Below are positions 1-7,309 of a DNA stretch of 18,343 bases, one piece after another (within the stretch, counting starts at the first letter, position 1; each line of letters begins with the position of its first letter). A program made the position numbers and the translations under genes. The notes below the pieces were generated by a model. It worked only from the letters and a program-made list of their open reading frames with translations. It was not told the DNA's origin and searched no databases. The stretch comes from RBG-16-66-20 sp049651845. GTDB lineage: Bacteria; Pseudomonadota; Gammaproteobacteria; Burkholderiales; SG8-39. The stretch is from contig JBASCW010000033.1 of NCBI GenBank assembly GCA_049651845.1, positions 1 to 18,343 on the forward strand. The letters run 5' to 3'.

Positions 1-30
1 GCCATCCTGGGTCACATCGGCACCACGCAT
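1..30 (-). CDS. Possible transposase, first 10 codons only
   Basis: On the minus strand an ATG at 28-30 opens the frame MRGADVTQDG and runs off the window edge. It is preceded by a weak purine-rich stretch (AAAGGGAAG, about seven bases upstream). The MRGAD start resembles the N-terminus of IS1182/IS5-type DDE transposases as I remember them, which fits the IS-like end to its right. Ten codons are too few for a firm call, and an unrelated gene starting here is equally possible on sequence alone. Confidence 0.3.
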   Translation of the reverse strand, partial: MRGADVTQDG

Positions 31-124
31 CGTCGGCTTCCCTTTATTCTTCTCGACGATCATTCGACAACGTATGAGGCGATGAATTCCATGAATTCGC
101 GGCGAATTTCAACAAACTGCTAGG
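1..124 (-). mobile_element. Probable end of an insertion sequence (partial)
   Basis: This stretch is clearly AT-richer than the rest of the window. It holds what looks like the start of a transposase reading leftwards out of the window (1-30, minus). The sequence just before the CFA gene, at about 103-124 (minus-strand reading begins with CTAGCAGTTTGTTGAAA), resembles terminal repeats I recall from IS1182/IS5-like elements. An ATGAATTC direct repeat at 82-89 and 91-98 also gives an imperfect palindrome. Only one end is visible, so neither the second terminal repeat nor a target duplication can be checked. The outer boundary, placed near 121-124, is a guess. Confidence 0.35.
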
Positions 125-133
125 CGCGCGCGC

Positions 134-1339
134 TCAACCGTACAGGTCGGCGCGCGTCCAGGGCAGCACCGCGCGCGCCGGGTCACCGTTCTTCACCGCC
201 AGCACCTGGTGGATGGTCACCCAGTTGCGCTCGAAGGCGTGCGCGCAGCCGGCGAGGTACAGCCGCCAGATGCGCGTGCGCTTTTCGCCGGCGTAGGCGC
301 GCGCCGCGGCGAGGTTCGCCTCGAGCCGCCGCGACCACTCGCGCAGCGTGCGCGCGTAGTGCAGGCGCAGCGTCTCCACGTCCATCACCTCCAGGCCCGC
401 GGCCGCCATCTCCCTCACGACCAGCGAGATATGCGGCAGCTCGCCGTGCGGAAAGACGTACTTCTCCACGAATTCGCCCGCGCCCAGCCCGACCTCGCGG
501 CTTTCGACGTCCGCCGAGGTGATGCCGTGGTTGAGGGCCACGCCGCGCTCGGCGAGCAGGTTGCGGATCGTGCCGAAGTAGCGCGGCAGGTTCTCCAGGC
601 CGACGTGCTCGAACATGCCGACCGAGGCGATCTTGTCGTAGACGCCCAGGCCCGGCACGTCGCGGTAGTCCTGCAGCAGCACCCGGCAACGATCGGTGAG
701 GCCCCCTTCGCGGATGCGCGCCTGCGCGAGTGCGTGCTGGTTCTCCGAGAGCGTGATGCCGGTCGCCTGCACGCCGTAGGCGCGCGCCGCGTGCAGCACC
801 AGCGCGCCCCAGCCGCAGCCGATGTCGAGGAAGCGCTCGTGCGGGCGCAGCCGCAGCTTGCGGCAGATGAGGTCGAGCTTCTGCTCCTGCGCGAGCTCCA
901 GGCTGTCGGCGCCGGTCTTGTAGTACGCGCAGGAATAGACCATCTGCCGGTCGAGCCACAGCGTGTAGAAGTCGTTGGAGACGTCGTAGTGGTAGCGGAT
1001 CGCCTCGGAATCGCTGTCGCGCGTGTGCCGGAAGAGGCGCGGCACGCGGCCGCGCGCGTTCCTCGCCCAGCGGCGCGCGAAGGCCTCGGCCGCGCGCAGC
1101 GCCTCCTCGATCGGGCCTTCGAGATCCAGGTCGCCTTCGACGTAGGCCTCGCCGAGCGCGGCGAGATCGGGATGCGCGAGCCGCTTGAGCGCCGCCTTGC
1201 GCGGCACGCGCAGCACGACGGGCGGCGAGCCCGCGGGTGCGTAGCGATGGCCGTTCCAGAGCTCAACGGCGAACGGCAATTCGCCGCGGGATTGCAGGTC
1301 GGCGAGCAGCTTCTCGATGCGCGAGCCGAGGACGATCAT
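134..1339 (-). CDS. cfa: Cyclopropane-fatty-acyl-phospholipid synthase
   Basis: This SAM-dependent methyltransferase of 401 residues adds a methylene group across the double bond of unsaturated acyl chains in membrane phospholipids, usually as a stationary-phase or stress response. The SAM site is LDIGCGWGALV (171-181). The family's active-site residues are all present by motif: Cys137 in VYSCAYY, Glu244 in GMFEHVG, His271 in NHGITS and Tyr328 in RLHYART. HYDVSNDFY (117-125) is another family hallmark. The length is close to the E. coli enzyme. It is the last gene of the minus-strand operon, 10 bases after glutathione reductase, with GGGAG as ribosome binding site. Its stop lies about 10 bases from the IS-like end, so no terminator is seen between them. 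Confidence 0.93.
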   Translation of the reverse strand: MIVLGSRIEKLLADLQSRGELPFAVELWNGHRYAPAGSPPVVLRVPRKAALKRLAHPDLAALGEAYVEGDLDLEGPIEEALRAAEAFARRWARNARGRVPRLFRHTRDSDSEAIRYHYDVSNDFYTLWLDRQMVYSCAYYKTGADSLELAQEQKLDLICRKLRLRPHERFLDIGCGWGALVLHAARAYGVQATGITLSENQHALAQARIREGGLTDRCRVLLQDYRDVPGLGVYDKIASVGMFEHVGLENLPRYFGTIRNLLAERGVALNHGITSADVESREVGLGAGEFVEKYVFPHGELPHISLVVREMAAAGLEVMDVETLRLHYARTLREWSRRLEANLAAARAYAGEKRTRIWRLYLAGCAHAFERNWVTIHQVLAVKNGDPARAVLPWTRADLYG

Positions 1340-1349
1340 GCCCCGCTCC

Positions 1350-2696
1350 CTAAACCGACTTCTCCCGCATGGTGACGAACTCCTCCGCCGCGGTCGGGTG
1401 GATGCCGATGGTCGCGTCGAACTGAGCCTTGGTGGCGCCCAGTTTCACCGCGATGGCGATGCCCTGGATGATCTCGCCCGCGTCGGGCCCGATCATGTGC
1501 GCGCCGACGACGCGCTGGCTGGCGGTGTCCACCACCAGCTTCATGAAGATCTTCTCGTCGCTCGAACCCATGGTGTGCTTGAGCGAGCGGAACGCGGTCT
1601 TGTAGACGTCCACCTTGCCGTGGCGCTCGCGCGCCTTCTCTTCCGACAGCCCCACGGTAGCGAGGTTCGGGTGCGCGAACACCGCGGTCGGCACGTCGTC
1701 GTGGTCTACCGGCGTCGGTGTGCCGCCGAACAGCGTCTTCGCGAGCGCCATGCCCTCGGCAGTCGCCACCGGCGTGAGGTTGAGGCGGTTGGTGACGTCG
1801 CCGATGGCGTGGATCGAGTCCACCGAGCTCTTCGACCAGGCGTCGACCACGATCGCGCCGTCGGCCGCGAGCTTCACGCCGGCTGCTTCCAGGCCGAGGC
1901 CTGCCGTGTTCGGTTTGCGGCCCGTCGCGAACATGACCAGATCGAAAGTCGCTTCGCTCCCGTCCTCGAAACCGACTTTGCCACCCTGCGCCAGTTTGGC
2001 AGGGTTGGACTTGAGTTGGATCAATATCCCCTTCTTGCGCATCTCCTCGGCAAGCCGCGTGCCGAGGTCCGCGTCGAAGCCGCGCAGGATTTGTGCGCCG
2101 CGGTAAGCGAGCGTCGTCTGCACGCCGAGGCCGTGGAAGATCGACGCGAACTCGACCGCGATGTAGCCGCCGCCCACCACCAGCACGCGCTTCGGCAGCT
2201 TCTCGAGGAAGAACGCCTCGTTCGAGGTAATGGCGAGGTCCGCGCCCGGGATTGCCGGCTTCTGCGGCCAGGAGCCCGTTGCCACGAGAATGTGCCTTGC
2301 AGTGACGGTTCTGCCGTTGATCGCCACTTCGTTTTTTCCTCTGACAAGAGCCTTTCCCCGGAGAATCGTGACCCCGGCATTGACCAGGATCCGCTCGTAG
2401 ACGCCGTTCAGGCGCGCAATCTCGCGGTCCTTGTTGGCGAGCAGGCGCGTCCAGTCGAAAGTCGGCTCGTCGATGTGCCAGCCGAAGTCGGCGGCGTCCT
2501 TCAGCTCGCCGCGCACGTGCGCGGCGTACGAGAAGAGCTTCTTCGGGATGCAGCCGACGTTGACACAGGTGCCGCCGAAGCGGCCGGACTCGGCCACGGC
2601 GACGCGCGCGCCGAGGTTCGCAGACACGCGGCTCGCGCGCACGCCGCCCGAGCCGCCGCCTATCGTGAAAAGGTCGAAATCGAACGTGCCGGACAA
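1350..2696 (-). CDS. gor: Glutathione-disulfide reductase
   Basis: This FAD- and NADPH-dependent flavoenzyme of 448 residues keeps glutathione reduced in the cytoplasm. The FAD site is GGGSGG (13-18). The redox disulfide is Cys44/Cys49 in GGTCVNVGC. The NADPH site is VGGGYIAVEFA (174-184), with Arg199 and Arg205 in AYRGAQILRGFD as expected for NADPH specificity. The second FAD motif is HAIGD (296-300), and the C-terminal His433/Glu438 pair is in GIHPTAAEEF. The start is TTG at 2694-2696: no ATG or GTG lies between it and an upstream in-frame TGA, and MSGTFDFDLF aligns with known N-termini. No clear Shine-Dalgarno is seen. Part of the gene (about 2280-2360) is less GC-rich than its surroundings. 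It is cotranscribed with cfa. Confidence 0.95.
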   Translation of the reverse strand: MSGTFDFDLFTIGGGSGGVRASRVSANLGARVAVAESGRFGGTCVNVGCIPKKLFSYAAHVRGELKDAADFGWHIDEPTFDWTRLLANKDREIARLNGVYERILVNAGVTILRGKALVRGKNEVAINGRTVTARHILVATGSWPQKPAIPGADLAITSNEAFFLEKLPKRVLVVGGGYIAVEFASIFHGLGVQTTLAYRGAQILRGFDADLGTRLAEEMRKKGILIQLKSNPAKLAQGGKVGFEDGSEATFDLVMFATGRKPNTAGLGLEAAGVKLAADGAIVVDAWSKSSVDSIHAIGDVTNRLNLTPVATAEGMALAKTLFGGTPTPVDHDDVPTAVFAHPNLATVGLSEEKARERHGKVDVYKTAFRSLKHTMGSSDEKIFMKLVVDTASQRVVGAHMIGPDAGEIIQGIAIAVKLGATKAQFDATIGIHPTAAEEFVTMREKSV

Positions 2697-2727
2697 CTGT
2701 GGGGACGACTGCGGTGCAACGCCGGAA

Positions 2728-2991
2728 CTACTTGAGGTTCTTCAGGTTCATCCCCACCAGGTCGAGCGTCGCGGCGAGCTTCACGTGCTGCGGCTTGTCG
2801 GCCAGCCACTTGCTCGCGTTGTTGACGCGCTGCTCGATCTGCGCCTTGGGCGCGCCCTCGATGCCGACGAACATCTTGGCAAGGTCGCCCAGCCCCGCGG
2901 CCTGCGCGTCGGCCGCTGCCTCGCGCAGCTTGGCCTCGATCGCCGCGCGGTCGAGGTTGGTCACCAGCTTCATGGTCGGCTCGTCGCTCAT
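2728..2991 (-). CDS. Conserved-looking small protein of unknown function
   Basis: An 87-residue soluble protein that I do not recognise. It is rich in Ala, Lys and Leu, looks mainly helical, and has no signal peptide, membrane segment or Cys. The gene is credible: the ATG at 2989-2991 follows a good ribosome binding site (GAGAGGAG), the start is 12 bases after the stop of the Nudix/MBL gene, and the stop is 31 bases before gor. Its place in the operon suggests a lipid or redox connection, but nothing in the sequence shows a function. Confidence 0.7.
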   Translation of the reverse strand: MSDEPTMKLVTNLDRAAIEAKLREAAADAQAAGLGDLAKMFVGIEGAPKAQIEQRVNNASKWLADKPQHVKLAATLDLVGMNLKNLK

Positions 2992-3003
2992 GGCGCGCTC
3001 CTC

Positions 3004-4680
3004 TCAGTTAAGTATATAGCGTCCGGCGGCCTGCCGGGCGCGTCCCTCGGCGACCAGTTTATCCAGATGCGCGGCGAGCGAGCGCATCGCCACCGGGTGC
3101 AGCCGCGGTGAAACTTCGTCATAAACCTCGACTACGAGCTCTTCCAGCGTCGCCGGGCCCTGGCGCCGCAGCGCGGCGGCGACCTTCGCCTCGCGCGCGA
3201 GCCGGTGCGCGACCAGGCGCCTGATTTCCTTGTGCGGCGCGCCGATCAGGTAGCCGTGCCCGGGCGCGAAGATCGCGACCTCGAGCGCGAGCAGCCGCTC
3301 GAGCGACGCGAGGTAGACGCGCATGTCGCCGTCGGGCGGATTGATCACCACCGTAGAGCCCTGCATCACGTGGTCGCCCGTGAACAGCATCTTCGTTTCT
3401 TCGAGCAGGTAGCACAGGTGGTTGGAGGCATGGCCCGGCGTGTGGATCGCGCGCAGGCTGAAGCCGTCGAGCGACAGGCGGTCGCCGTCGGCGAGCACGC
3501 GGTCCGGCGCATAGCTGTGGTCCTGGTTGCCGTCGCGCGGCCGCGGCCGCCCCATCACCAGCGCGCCGGTGGCCGCCTTGAGCAGCGCCGCGGCGGGCGA
3601 ATGGTCGGGGTGCGTGTGCGTGGTCAGGATCCAGCGAATTCGGCCCGCGCCCGCCTCCAGGATCTTCGCCACGTGCGCGTCCACCGCCGGCCCGGGATCG
3701 ATTACCGCCAGATCGCCGCCGCCGTCGCCCCGGCCGACGAGATAGGTGTTGGTGCCCGGCCCGGTCATCATGCCGGGATTGGGCGCGGTGATGCGCGTGA
3801 CGTGCCGGTCCAGGCGCTTGGCGATGCCCGGCTGGATCACGAAACAGGTGGTGCCGGATTCCTCCGGATCGCTCCAGTGGATTTCGTGGTAGGGCGGGTC
3901 GGCGCGCCGGAACAGGCGCTGCGAGCCTTCGTGGTCGAGCGCCCAGCAGGCGGCCTCGACCTCGATGTCGCCGAGATTGCGCGCGTGCTCGAAGGCCTCG
4001 CGCGGCGCGCGGAACGAGGCGAGGTCCGCGAGCGTGCTGCGCGTCGGGAAGATCAGCTCGATCTCCTTGCGCCGGTCGCGCTCGAGCGCCTCGCGCGGGC
4101 TCACCCAGACGCTGTGCACGGTCTCCGAGCGGTCGTGCGCGCCGTGCTGCCCCGCGGGCGCGCAGGCGACGAAAAAGCGCGTCGAAAAGCGCCGCGCGCG
4201 GCCGGGCGCCGTGATCCAGTGGCTGTAGTAGGCGATTTCCTGCGCCGGGATGTACAGGTCCTCCTGCTCGAGGAAATCGCTGAATAGCAGCGCGCCCGCG
4301 TTGAGCGGCTCGCGCAGGCGTTCGAGCGCGGCCGCGCGCCCGGGCGCCACGGGACGATCCTGCGCGTCCCAGGTGAGCAGGATGCCGGCCTCCTCGAAGC
4401 ATTCGCGCGCCGCGGCCACCCAGTAGGCGAGGCCGCCGGACTCGACGCCGAGGCGCGCGCTAGCCTTCGCGTCGTCCAGCCCGCGCACGCGCCGCGCCGC
4501 GCGCTCGCTCGCGTCGTCGGCATCGAGCGCGCCGCCGGGAAACACGAAGGCGCCCGGCAGGAACGCGGCCTTGCTCGTGCGCTGGAGCATGAACACTTCG
4601 GGCGTGGGAGGGTCAACTGTGTGCGCCTGCCGCAACAGCAGCAGCGTCGCCGCCGGGCGCGGTATCTGCTTTTCCGTCAT
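3004..4680 (-). CDS. Nudix hydrolase fused to metallo-beta-lactamase-fold hydrolase
   Basis: A 558-residue two-domain protein. The N-terminal part (about 8-215) is a Nudix domain of the NUDT19/CoA-diphosphatase type, with LPGAFVFPGG (41-50) and the core REcfEEaG (92-99). The C-terminal part (about 292-480) is a metallo-beta-lactamase domain like LACTB2, with metal ligands in THTHPDH (354-360), TPGH (His417), FTGD (Asp436) and APGHG (His475). It is followed by a helical, winged-helix-like tail (480-558). The start ATG at 4678-4680 overlaps the SDR stop (ATGA), which indicates translational coupling. An in-frame extension reaching 5022 would lie inside the SDR gene and is rejected. Both metal sites look intact. 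The substrate is unknown: CoA derivatives and RNA are the candidates from the two families. Confidence 0.88.
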   Translation of the reverse strand: MTEKQIPRPAATLLLLRQAHTVDPPTPEVFMLQRTSKAAFLPGAFVFPGGALDADDASERAARRVRGLDDAKASARLGVESGGLAYWVAAARECFEEAGILLTWDAQDRPVAPGRAAALERLREPLNAGALLFSDFLEQEDLYIPAQEIAYYSHWITAPGRARRFSTRFFVACAPAGQHGAHDRSETVHSVWVSPREALERDRRKEIELIFPTRSTLADLASFRAPREAFEHARNLGDIEVEAACWALDHEGSQRLFRRADPPYHEIHWSDPEESGTTCFVIQPGIAKRLDRHVTRITAPNPGMMTGPGTNTYLVGRGDGGGDLAVIDPGPAVDAHVAKILEAGAGRIRWILTTHTHPDHSPAAALLKAATGALVMGRPRPRDGNQDHSYAPDRVLADGDRLSLDGFSLRAIHTPGHASNHLCYLLEETKMLFTGDHVMQGSTVVINPPDGDMRVYLASLERLLALEVAIFAPGHGYLIGAPHKEIRRLVAHRLAREAKVAAALRRQGPATLEELVVEVYDEVSPRLHPVAMRSLAAHLDKLVAEGRARQAAGRYILN

Positions 4681-5552
4681 GCGCTGCGGCCCGCGCGGTC
4701 CTTCTCGTTCTGCGCCTTGATCATCGCGCGCGCCTTTTCCCAGTCGGCGTCGGTCAGCTTGTCCAGGCCCGTGAAGCCCGCGCCGTTGGCGAGGTAGCCG
4801 GCGCCGTCGATGGCGATGGTCTCGCCCGTGAGCCATTCGCAGCCGTCGGCCATCAGGAAGGTGGCGAGGTTCTGCAGCTCGGGCATCTGGCCGATGCGGC
4901 GCATCGGGTTGAGCTCGTTCGAGTCCTCGAAGCTGCCGCCGGGGCGCAGGCGCTTGGAGGCGCCCTCGGTGGGGAACGGGCCGGGCGCGATCGCGTTCAG
5001 CCGGATGCCGTGCCTGCCCCATTCGACCGCGAGCGACTTGGTCATCACGTGCAGGCCGGCCTTGGACATCGCCGAGGGCACCACGTAGGGCGAGCCCGTG
5101 TGCACCCAGGTGACGAGGATCGAGATCACCGAGCCTTTGTGCCCGCCGGCGATCCAGCGCCGGCCCACGGCGTGCGTCACGTAGAAGCTGCCGTGGAAGA
5201 CGATGTTGGCGATGGCGTTGAAGCCGTTCGGCGTGAGGTCCTTGGTGGGGCTGATGAAGTTGCCGGCGGCGTTGTTGACCAGCCCCGTGAGGGGCCCGGC
5301 CTCGTCCCAGATGCGCTGCACCATCGCATCGACCGCCTGCGCGTCGCGGATGTCGACCGCGTGCGTGCGGACCGTTCCGCCGTGTTTTTCCGTCAATTCC
5401 CTAGAACAAGAATCCAAAACATTGCCGCGCCGGCCCGCGATCCAGACCTCAGCGCCGAGCTGCAGATAGCGCGCGGCGATCTCCTTGCCCAGGCCGGTGC
5501 CGCCGCCGGTGATGAGAATGCGCTTACCTTCGAGCAGTCCTTCCTTGAACAT
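4677..5552 (-). CDS. SDR oxidoreductase, 2,4-dienoyl-CoA-reductase-like
   Basis: A 291-residue short-chain dehydrogenase/reductase, likely NADPH-linked and acting on unsaturated acyl-CoA during breakdown of unsaturated fatty acids. The nucleotide site is TGGGTGLG (15-22), followed by NNAAG (93-97). The usual YxxxK Tyr is replaced by Ser160 in SAMSK (160-164), the Ser-x3-Lys pattern of mitochondrial 2,4-dienoyl-CoA reductase. At the position of that enzyme's separate catalytic Tyr, 15 residues before the Lys, there is Trp149. The C-terminus has LTGETIAIDGAG. It is first in the operon with the Nudix/MBL gene (4-base overlap). The start ATG at 5550-5552 follows GGAGCG, which lies in a possible hairpin. 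A short AT-rich patch codes for residues 44-57. Confidence 0.88.
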   Translation of the reverse strand: MFKEGLLEGKRILITGGGTGLGKEIAARYLQLGAEVWIAGRRGNVLDSCSRELTEKHGGTVRTHAVDIRDAQAVDAMVQRIWDEAGPLTGLVNNAAGNFISPTKDLTPNGFNAIANIVFHGSFYVTHAVGRRWIAGGHKGSVISILVTWVHTGSPYVVPSAMSKAGLHVMTKSLAVEWGRHGIRLNAIAPGPFPTEGASKRLRPGGSFEDSNELNPMRRIGQMPELQNLATFLMADGCEWLTGETIAIDGAGYLANGAGFTGLDKLTDADWEKARAMIKAQNEKDRAGRSA

Positions 5553-5553
5553 G

Positions 5554-5577
5554 GGCGCTCCGCGAGAGGGGAGCGCC
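5554..5577 (-). promoter_or_regulatory. Hairpin over the SDR ribosome binding site
   Basis: The 7-bp inverted repeat GGCGCTC (5554-5560) / GAGCGCC (5571-5577) ends directly before the SDR start codon. In the mRNA the right arm contains the GGAG ribosome binding site, so folding could hide it. The loop is 10 bases. The stem is short, and the effect on translation is inference. Confidence 0.35.
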
Positions 5578-5578
5578 T

Positions 5579-5584
5579 ATTCTA
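5579..5584 (-). promoter_or_regulatory. Possible -10 box for the SDR operon
   Basis: TAGAAT on the minus strand matches the sigma-70 -10 consensus at five of six positions and would start transcription around 5572, giving a leader of about 20 bases. No convincing -35 box is found at 16-18 bases spacing, so this is a weak call. Confidence 0.3.
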
Positions 5585-5585
5585 A

Positions 5586-5750
5586 TCAAGCGGCGGCTGT
5601 CTCCACGGGTGCGTAGGACGTCGTTCCATTTCCGAAGGACCAGTTTTCCTTCGCCACCTCGATGAGGTTGATCCAGGCATCCTCGGGCCTCAACTGCACC
5701 GCGGCGGCCAGGCGCTCGGCGATGGCCCGGTACCACGCGCGATCCTTTCG
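5586..5750 (-). pseudogene. C-terminal remnant of a tautomerase-family gene
   Basis: The minus-strand frame ending at TGA 5586-5588 reads about 54 codons with a clear tautomerase-family C-terminus: WYRAIAERLAAAV, then RPEDAWINLIEVAKENWSFG. Full-length relatives have about 80 residues before this part, including the catalytic N-terminal Pro1. Here no start codon is in frame, a TGA interrupts the frame about 8 codons upstream of the homology, and the missing N-terminal part is not in the other two minus-strand frames nearby. I read it as a deletion remnant. The fusion point seems to lie near 5750, where the frame of the small ORF at 5690-5896 takes over. Confidence 0.65.
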
Positions 5751-5896
5751 TCGCCGGCGTGCGCGCGCTCACGCTGCACGCGCAGCGCCTCGAGTTCGGC
5801 GTGCAGGCCCTCGTCGCGGAAGTAGCGGGCGAGAGCCCGCTCTTCCGAGTCGCTCGGGCCGGGGGAGGAGAGCCTAAGCCAGAGAGATCTGAGCAT
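5690..5896 (-). CDS. Small ORF of unknown function, probably disrupted
   Basis: A 68-residue frame from ATG 5894-5896 overlapping the end of the DUF2917 gene by 23 bases. The first 45 or so residues look protein-like: a hydrophobic start (LRSLWLRL) followed by a charged helix (EERALARYFRDEGLHAELEA). From about 5750 onward it reads out of frame through the tautomerase remnant, so the natural C-terminus has been lost or replaced. No clear ribosome binding site precedes the start. Expression and function are doubtful. Confidence 0.3.
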   Translation of the reverse strand: MLRSLWLRLSSPGPSDSEERALARYFRDEGLHAELEALRVQRERAHAGDERIARGTGPSPSAWPPRCS

Positions 5897-6101
5897 CGGC
5901 GAAGGCCTGCACGAGCGTGAGTCCGGGGCGATCGATGCGGTAGCAGGCGCCGTTCTCCAGCACCACGTCCTTGCGGCTGTTTTCCTCGGTGATCCACACC
6001 GAGCCTTCGCGCGCGCAGATGGTGCTGCCGGCGCTGTCGCGCAGCTTGAGAGTTTGCCCGCGCGAGAGCTTGAGCGCGGCGCAGGTGAGTTCGAGCGTCA
6101 T
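5874..6101 (-). CDS. DUF2917 domain protein
   Basis: A 75-residue protein matching the DUF2917 family, small cytoplasmic proteins with a single cupin-like beta fold and unknown function. Typical features are the LSRGQTLKLRD start, an ICAREGSVWITEE core, KDVVLENGACYRID, and the end LTLVQAFADAQI. I chose the ATG at 6099-6101 because AAGGAG lies six bases before it; an upstream in-frame ATG at 6147-6149 lies within the preceding gene and lacks such a site. It sits 26 bases downstream of the 55-residue gene and opposite a LysR regulator, an arrangement common for this family in betaproteobacteria. Confidence 0.8.
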   Translation of the reverse strand: MTLELTCAALKLSRGQTLKLRDSAGSTICAREGSVWITEENSRKDVVLENGACYRIDRPGLTLVQAFADAQISLA

Positions 6102-6127
6102 GGCGTGCTCCTTCAGGTGTCGTGGGC

Positions 6128-6295
6128 TCAGCCCAGCCGTTCCATCCACTGCCGCGGACCGGATTCGAAACGCGGCGCGATGTGGCGGCCCAGCCAGGCG
6201 AACGCCTGGCGGATGGCGCGGGCGCGCTCGCGTTGCGCCAGCCTGCGGTAGTGCTCGGGGTTGTTGTAGTAGTCATCCAGCGTCGTGCGCTTCAT
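6128..6295 (-). CDS. Small basic protein of unknown function
   Basis: A 55-residue Arg-rich protein (MKRTTLDDYYNNPEHYRRLA at the start) with no membrane segment. I do not recognise a named family; length and composition recall small DUF1127-like or stress-related proteins, but the DUF1127 signature is missing. The gene is supported by AAGGAG six bases before the ATG at 6293-6295, the same layout as in the next gene (DUF2917), with which it probably forms an operon. It is divergent from the LysR gene and is the likely first target of that regulator. Confidence 0.65.
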   Translation of the reverse strand: MKRTTLDDYYNNPEHYRRLAQRERARAIRQAFAWLGRHIAPRFESGPRQWMERLG

Positions 6296-6314
6296 CGGGT
6301 TCTCCTTGCGATTG

Positions 6315-6326
6315 ACATGCGCATGT
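6315..6326. promoter_or_regulatory. 12-bp perfect palindrome in the lysR divergent region
   Basis: ACATGCGCATGT is a perfect 12-bp palindrome between the two divergent genes. Its left end overlaps a perfect -35 hexamer on the plus strand (TTGACA, 6312-6317), though no good -10 box follows at the right distance. It may be a second binding site for the LysR protein or for another regulator. Confidence 0.35.
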
Positions 6327-6337
6327 TGCATCCTTGC

Positions 6338-6353
6338 GTTTGGGCGCTCAAAC
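6338..6353. promoter_or_regulatory. Likely LysR operator (GTTTG-N6-CAAAC)
   Basis: GTTTGGGCGCTCAAAC pairs at seven of eight positions and contains the T-N11-A pattern typical of LysR-type regulator sites. It lies 20 bases before the lysR start, just upstream of a weak -10-like TAAAAA (6356-6361), so bound regulator would cover the lysR promoter and could act on the divergent small-gene operon as well. Identity of the bound protein is inference from position. Confidence 0.5.
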
Positions 6354-6373
6354 GGTAAAAACACAGGTCTGTC

Positions 6374-7309
6374 ATGCAAAATAGGAATGTCAATCCACAG
6401 CCCCGGCTGCCGTCCCTCGACCTGCTGAAGGGCTTCGAGGCGGCGGCGCGGCTGCTGTCCTTCACCAAGGCGGGCGAGGAGCTGTTCCTCTCGCAGTCGG
6501 CGGTGAGCCGCCAGATCCTCGAGCTCGAGAGCCAGCTCGGCGTGAAGCTGTTCGAGCGCCGCCACCGCGCGCTCGCGCTCACCGAGGCCGGGCAGACGCT
6601 GTACGCGGCGGCCGCGCAGGCGCTCGCCACCATGCGCGCCGTGACCGACCGGCTGCGCGCGACGCGCGGGCGCCGCACGCTCGCCGTGACCACCACCCAG
6701 TCGTTCGCCGCGCTCTGGCTGATCCCGCGCCTCGCGGGCTTCACGGGGCGACACCCGGAGCTCGACGTGCGCATCAGCGCCGATTCGCGCGTGCTGGACC
6801 TCGAGCGCGACGGCCTGGACCTGGCGATCCGCCACGGCCCGGCGAAGATGGCCGGCAGCGGCGCGCTGCGCCTGTTCGGCGAGCGCATGTTCCCGGTCTG
6901 CAGCCCGAAGCTGCTCGCCGACCGGAAGCGGCCGCTGCGCGAGCCGGTGGACCTGCGCCACCACGTGCTGCTGCACTACGACGACCCGGATGGCCGCCAC
7001 CCGTGGCTGCACTGGAAGACCTGGCTGGAGATCGAGCGCCTCGCCGACCTGCGGCCCGCAGCCAGCCTGATGTTCTCGGGTTACGAGCAGATCATCCCGG
7101 CGGCGATCGCCGGGCACGGCGTCGCGCTCGGCCGCAGCCCGCTGGTGCGCGAGGCGATGGCCTCGGGCGAGCTGGTGGCGCCGTTCAAGAGCAGCTCCGA
7201 CCCCGCGCGCGCCTACTACGCGGTCCTCTCCAGGCACGCCGAAGGCCGGCCCGAAGTGGCCGACTTCGTCGCCTGGCTGAAGGACGAAGCGAAGAAAGAG
7301 GCGCGCTAG
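6374..7309 (+). CDS. LysR-type transcriptional regulator, GcvA-like
   Basis: A 311-residue DNA-binding regulator. The N-terminal winged helix-turn-helix spans about 14-73, with FTKAGEELFLSQSAVSRQI (30-48) and the LF-ERRHRALALTEAG continuation. The effector-binding domain starts near 101 (RRTLAVTTTQSFAALWLIP), as in the GcvA/AmpR branch. It is divergent from the small-gene operon (6295-5586) across 78 bases that hold a probable operator, so autoregulation plus control of those genes is the simplest model. The effector is unknown. The first nine codons are AT-rich compared with the rest. Its TAG stop overlaps the quinone oxidoreductase stop on the other strand. Confidence 0.9.
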   Translation: MQNRNVNPQPRLPSLDLLKGFEAAARLLSFTKAGEELFLSQSAVSRQILELESQLGVKLFERRHRALALTEAGQTLYAAAAQALATMRAVTDRLRATRGRRTLAVTTTQSFAALWLIPRLAGFTGRHPELDVRISADSRVLDLERDGLDLAIRHGPAKMAGSGALRLFGERMFPVCSPKLLADRKRPLREPVDLRHHVLLHYDDPDGRHPWLHWKTWLEIERLADLRPAASLMFSGYEQIIPAAIAGHGVALGRSPLVREAMASGELVAPFKSSSDPARAYYAVLSRHAEGRPEVADFVAWLKDEAKKEAR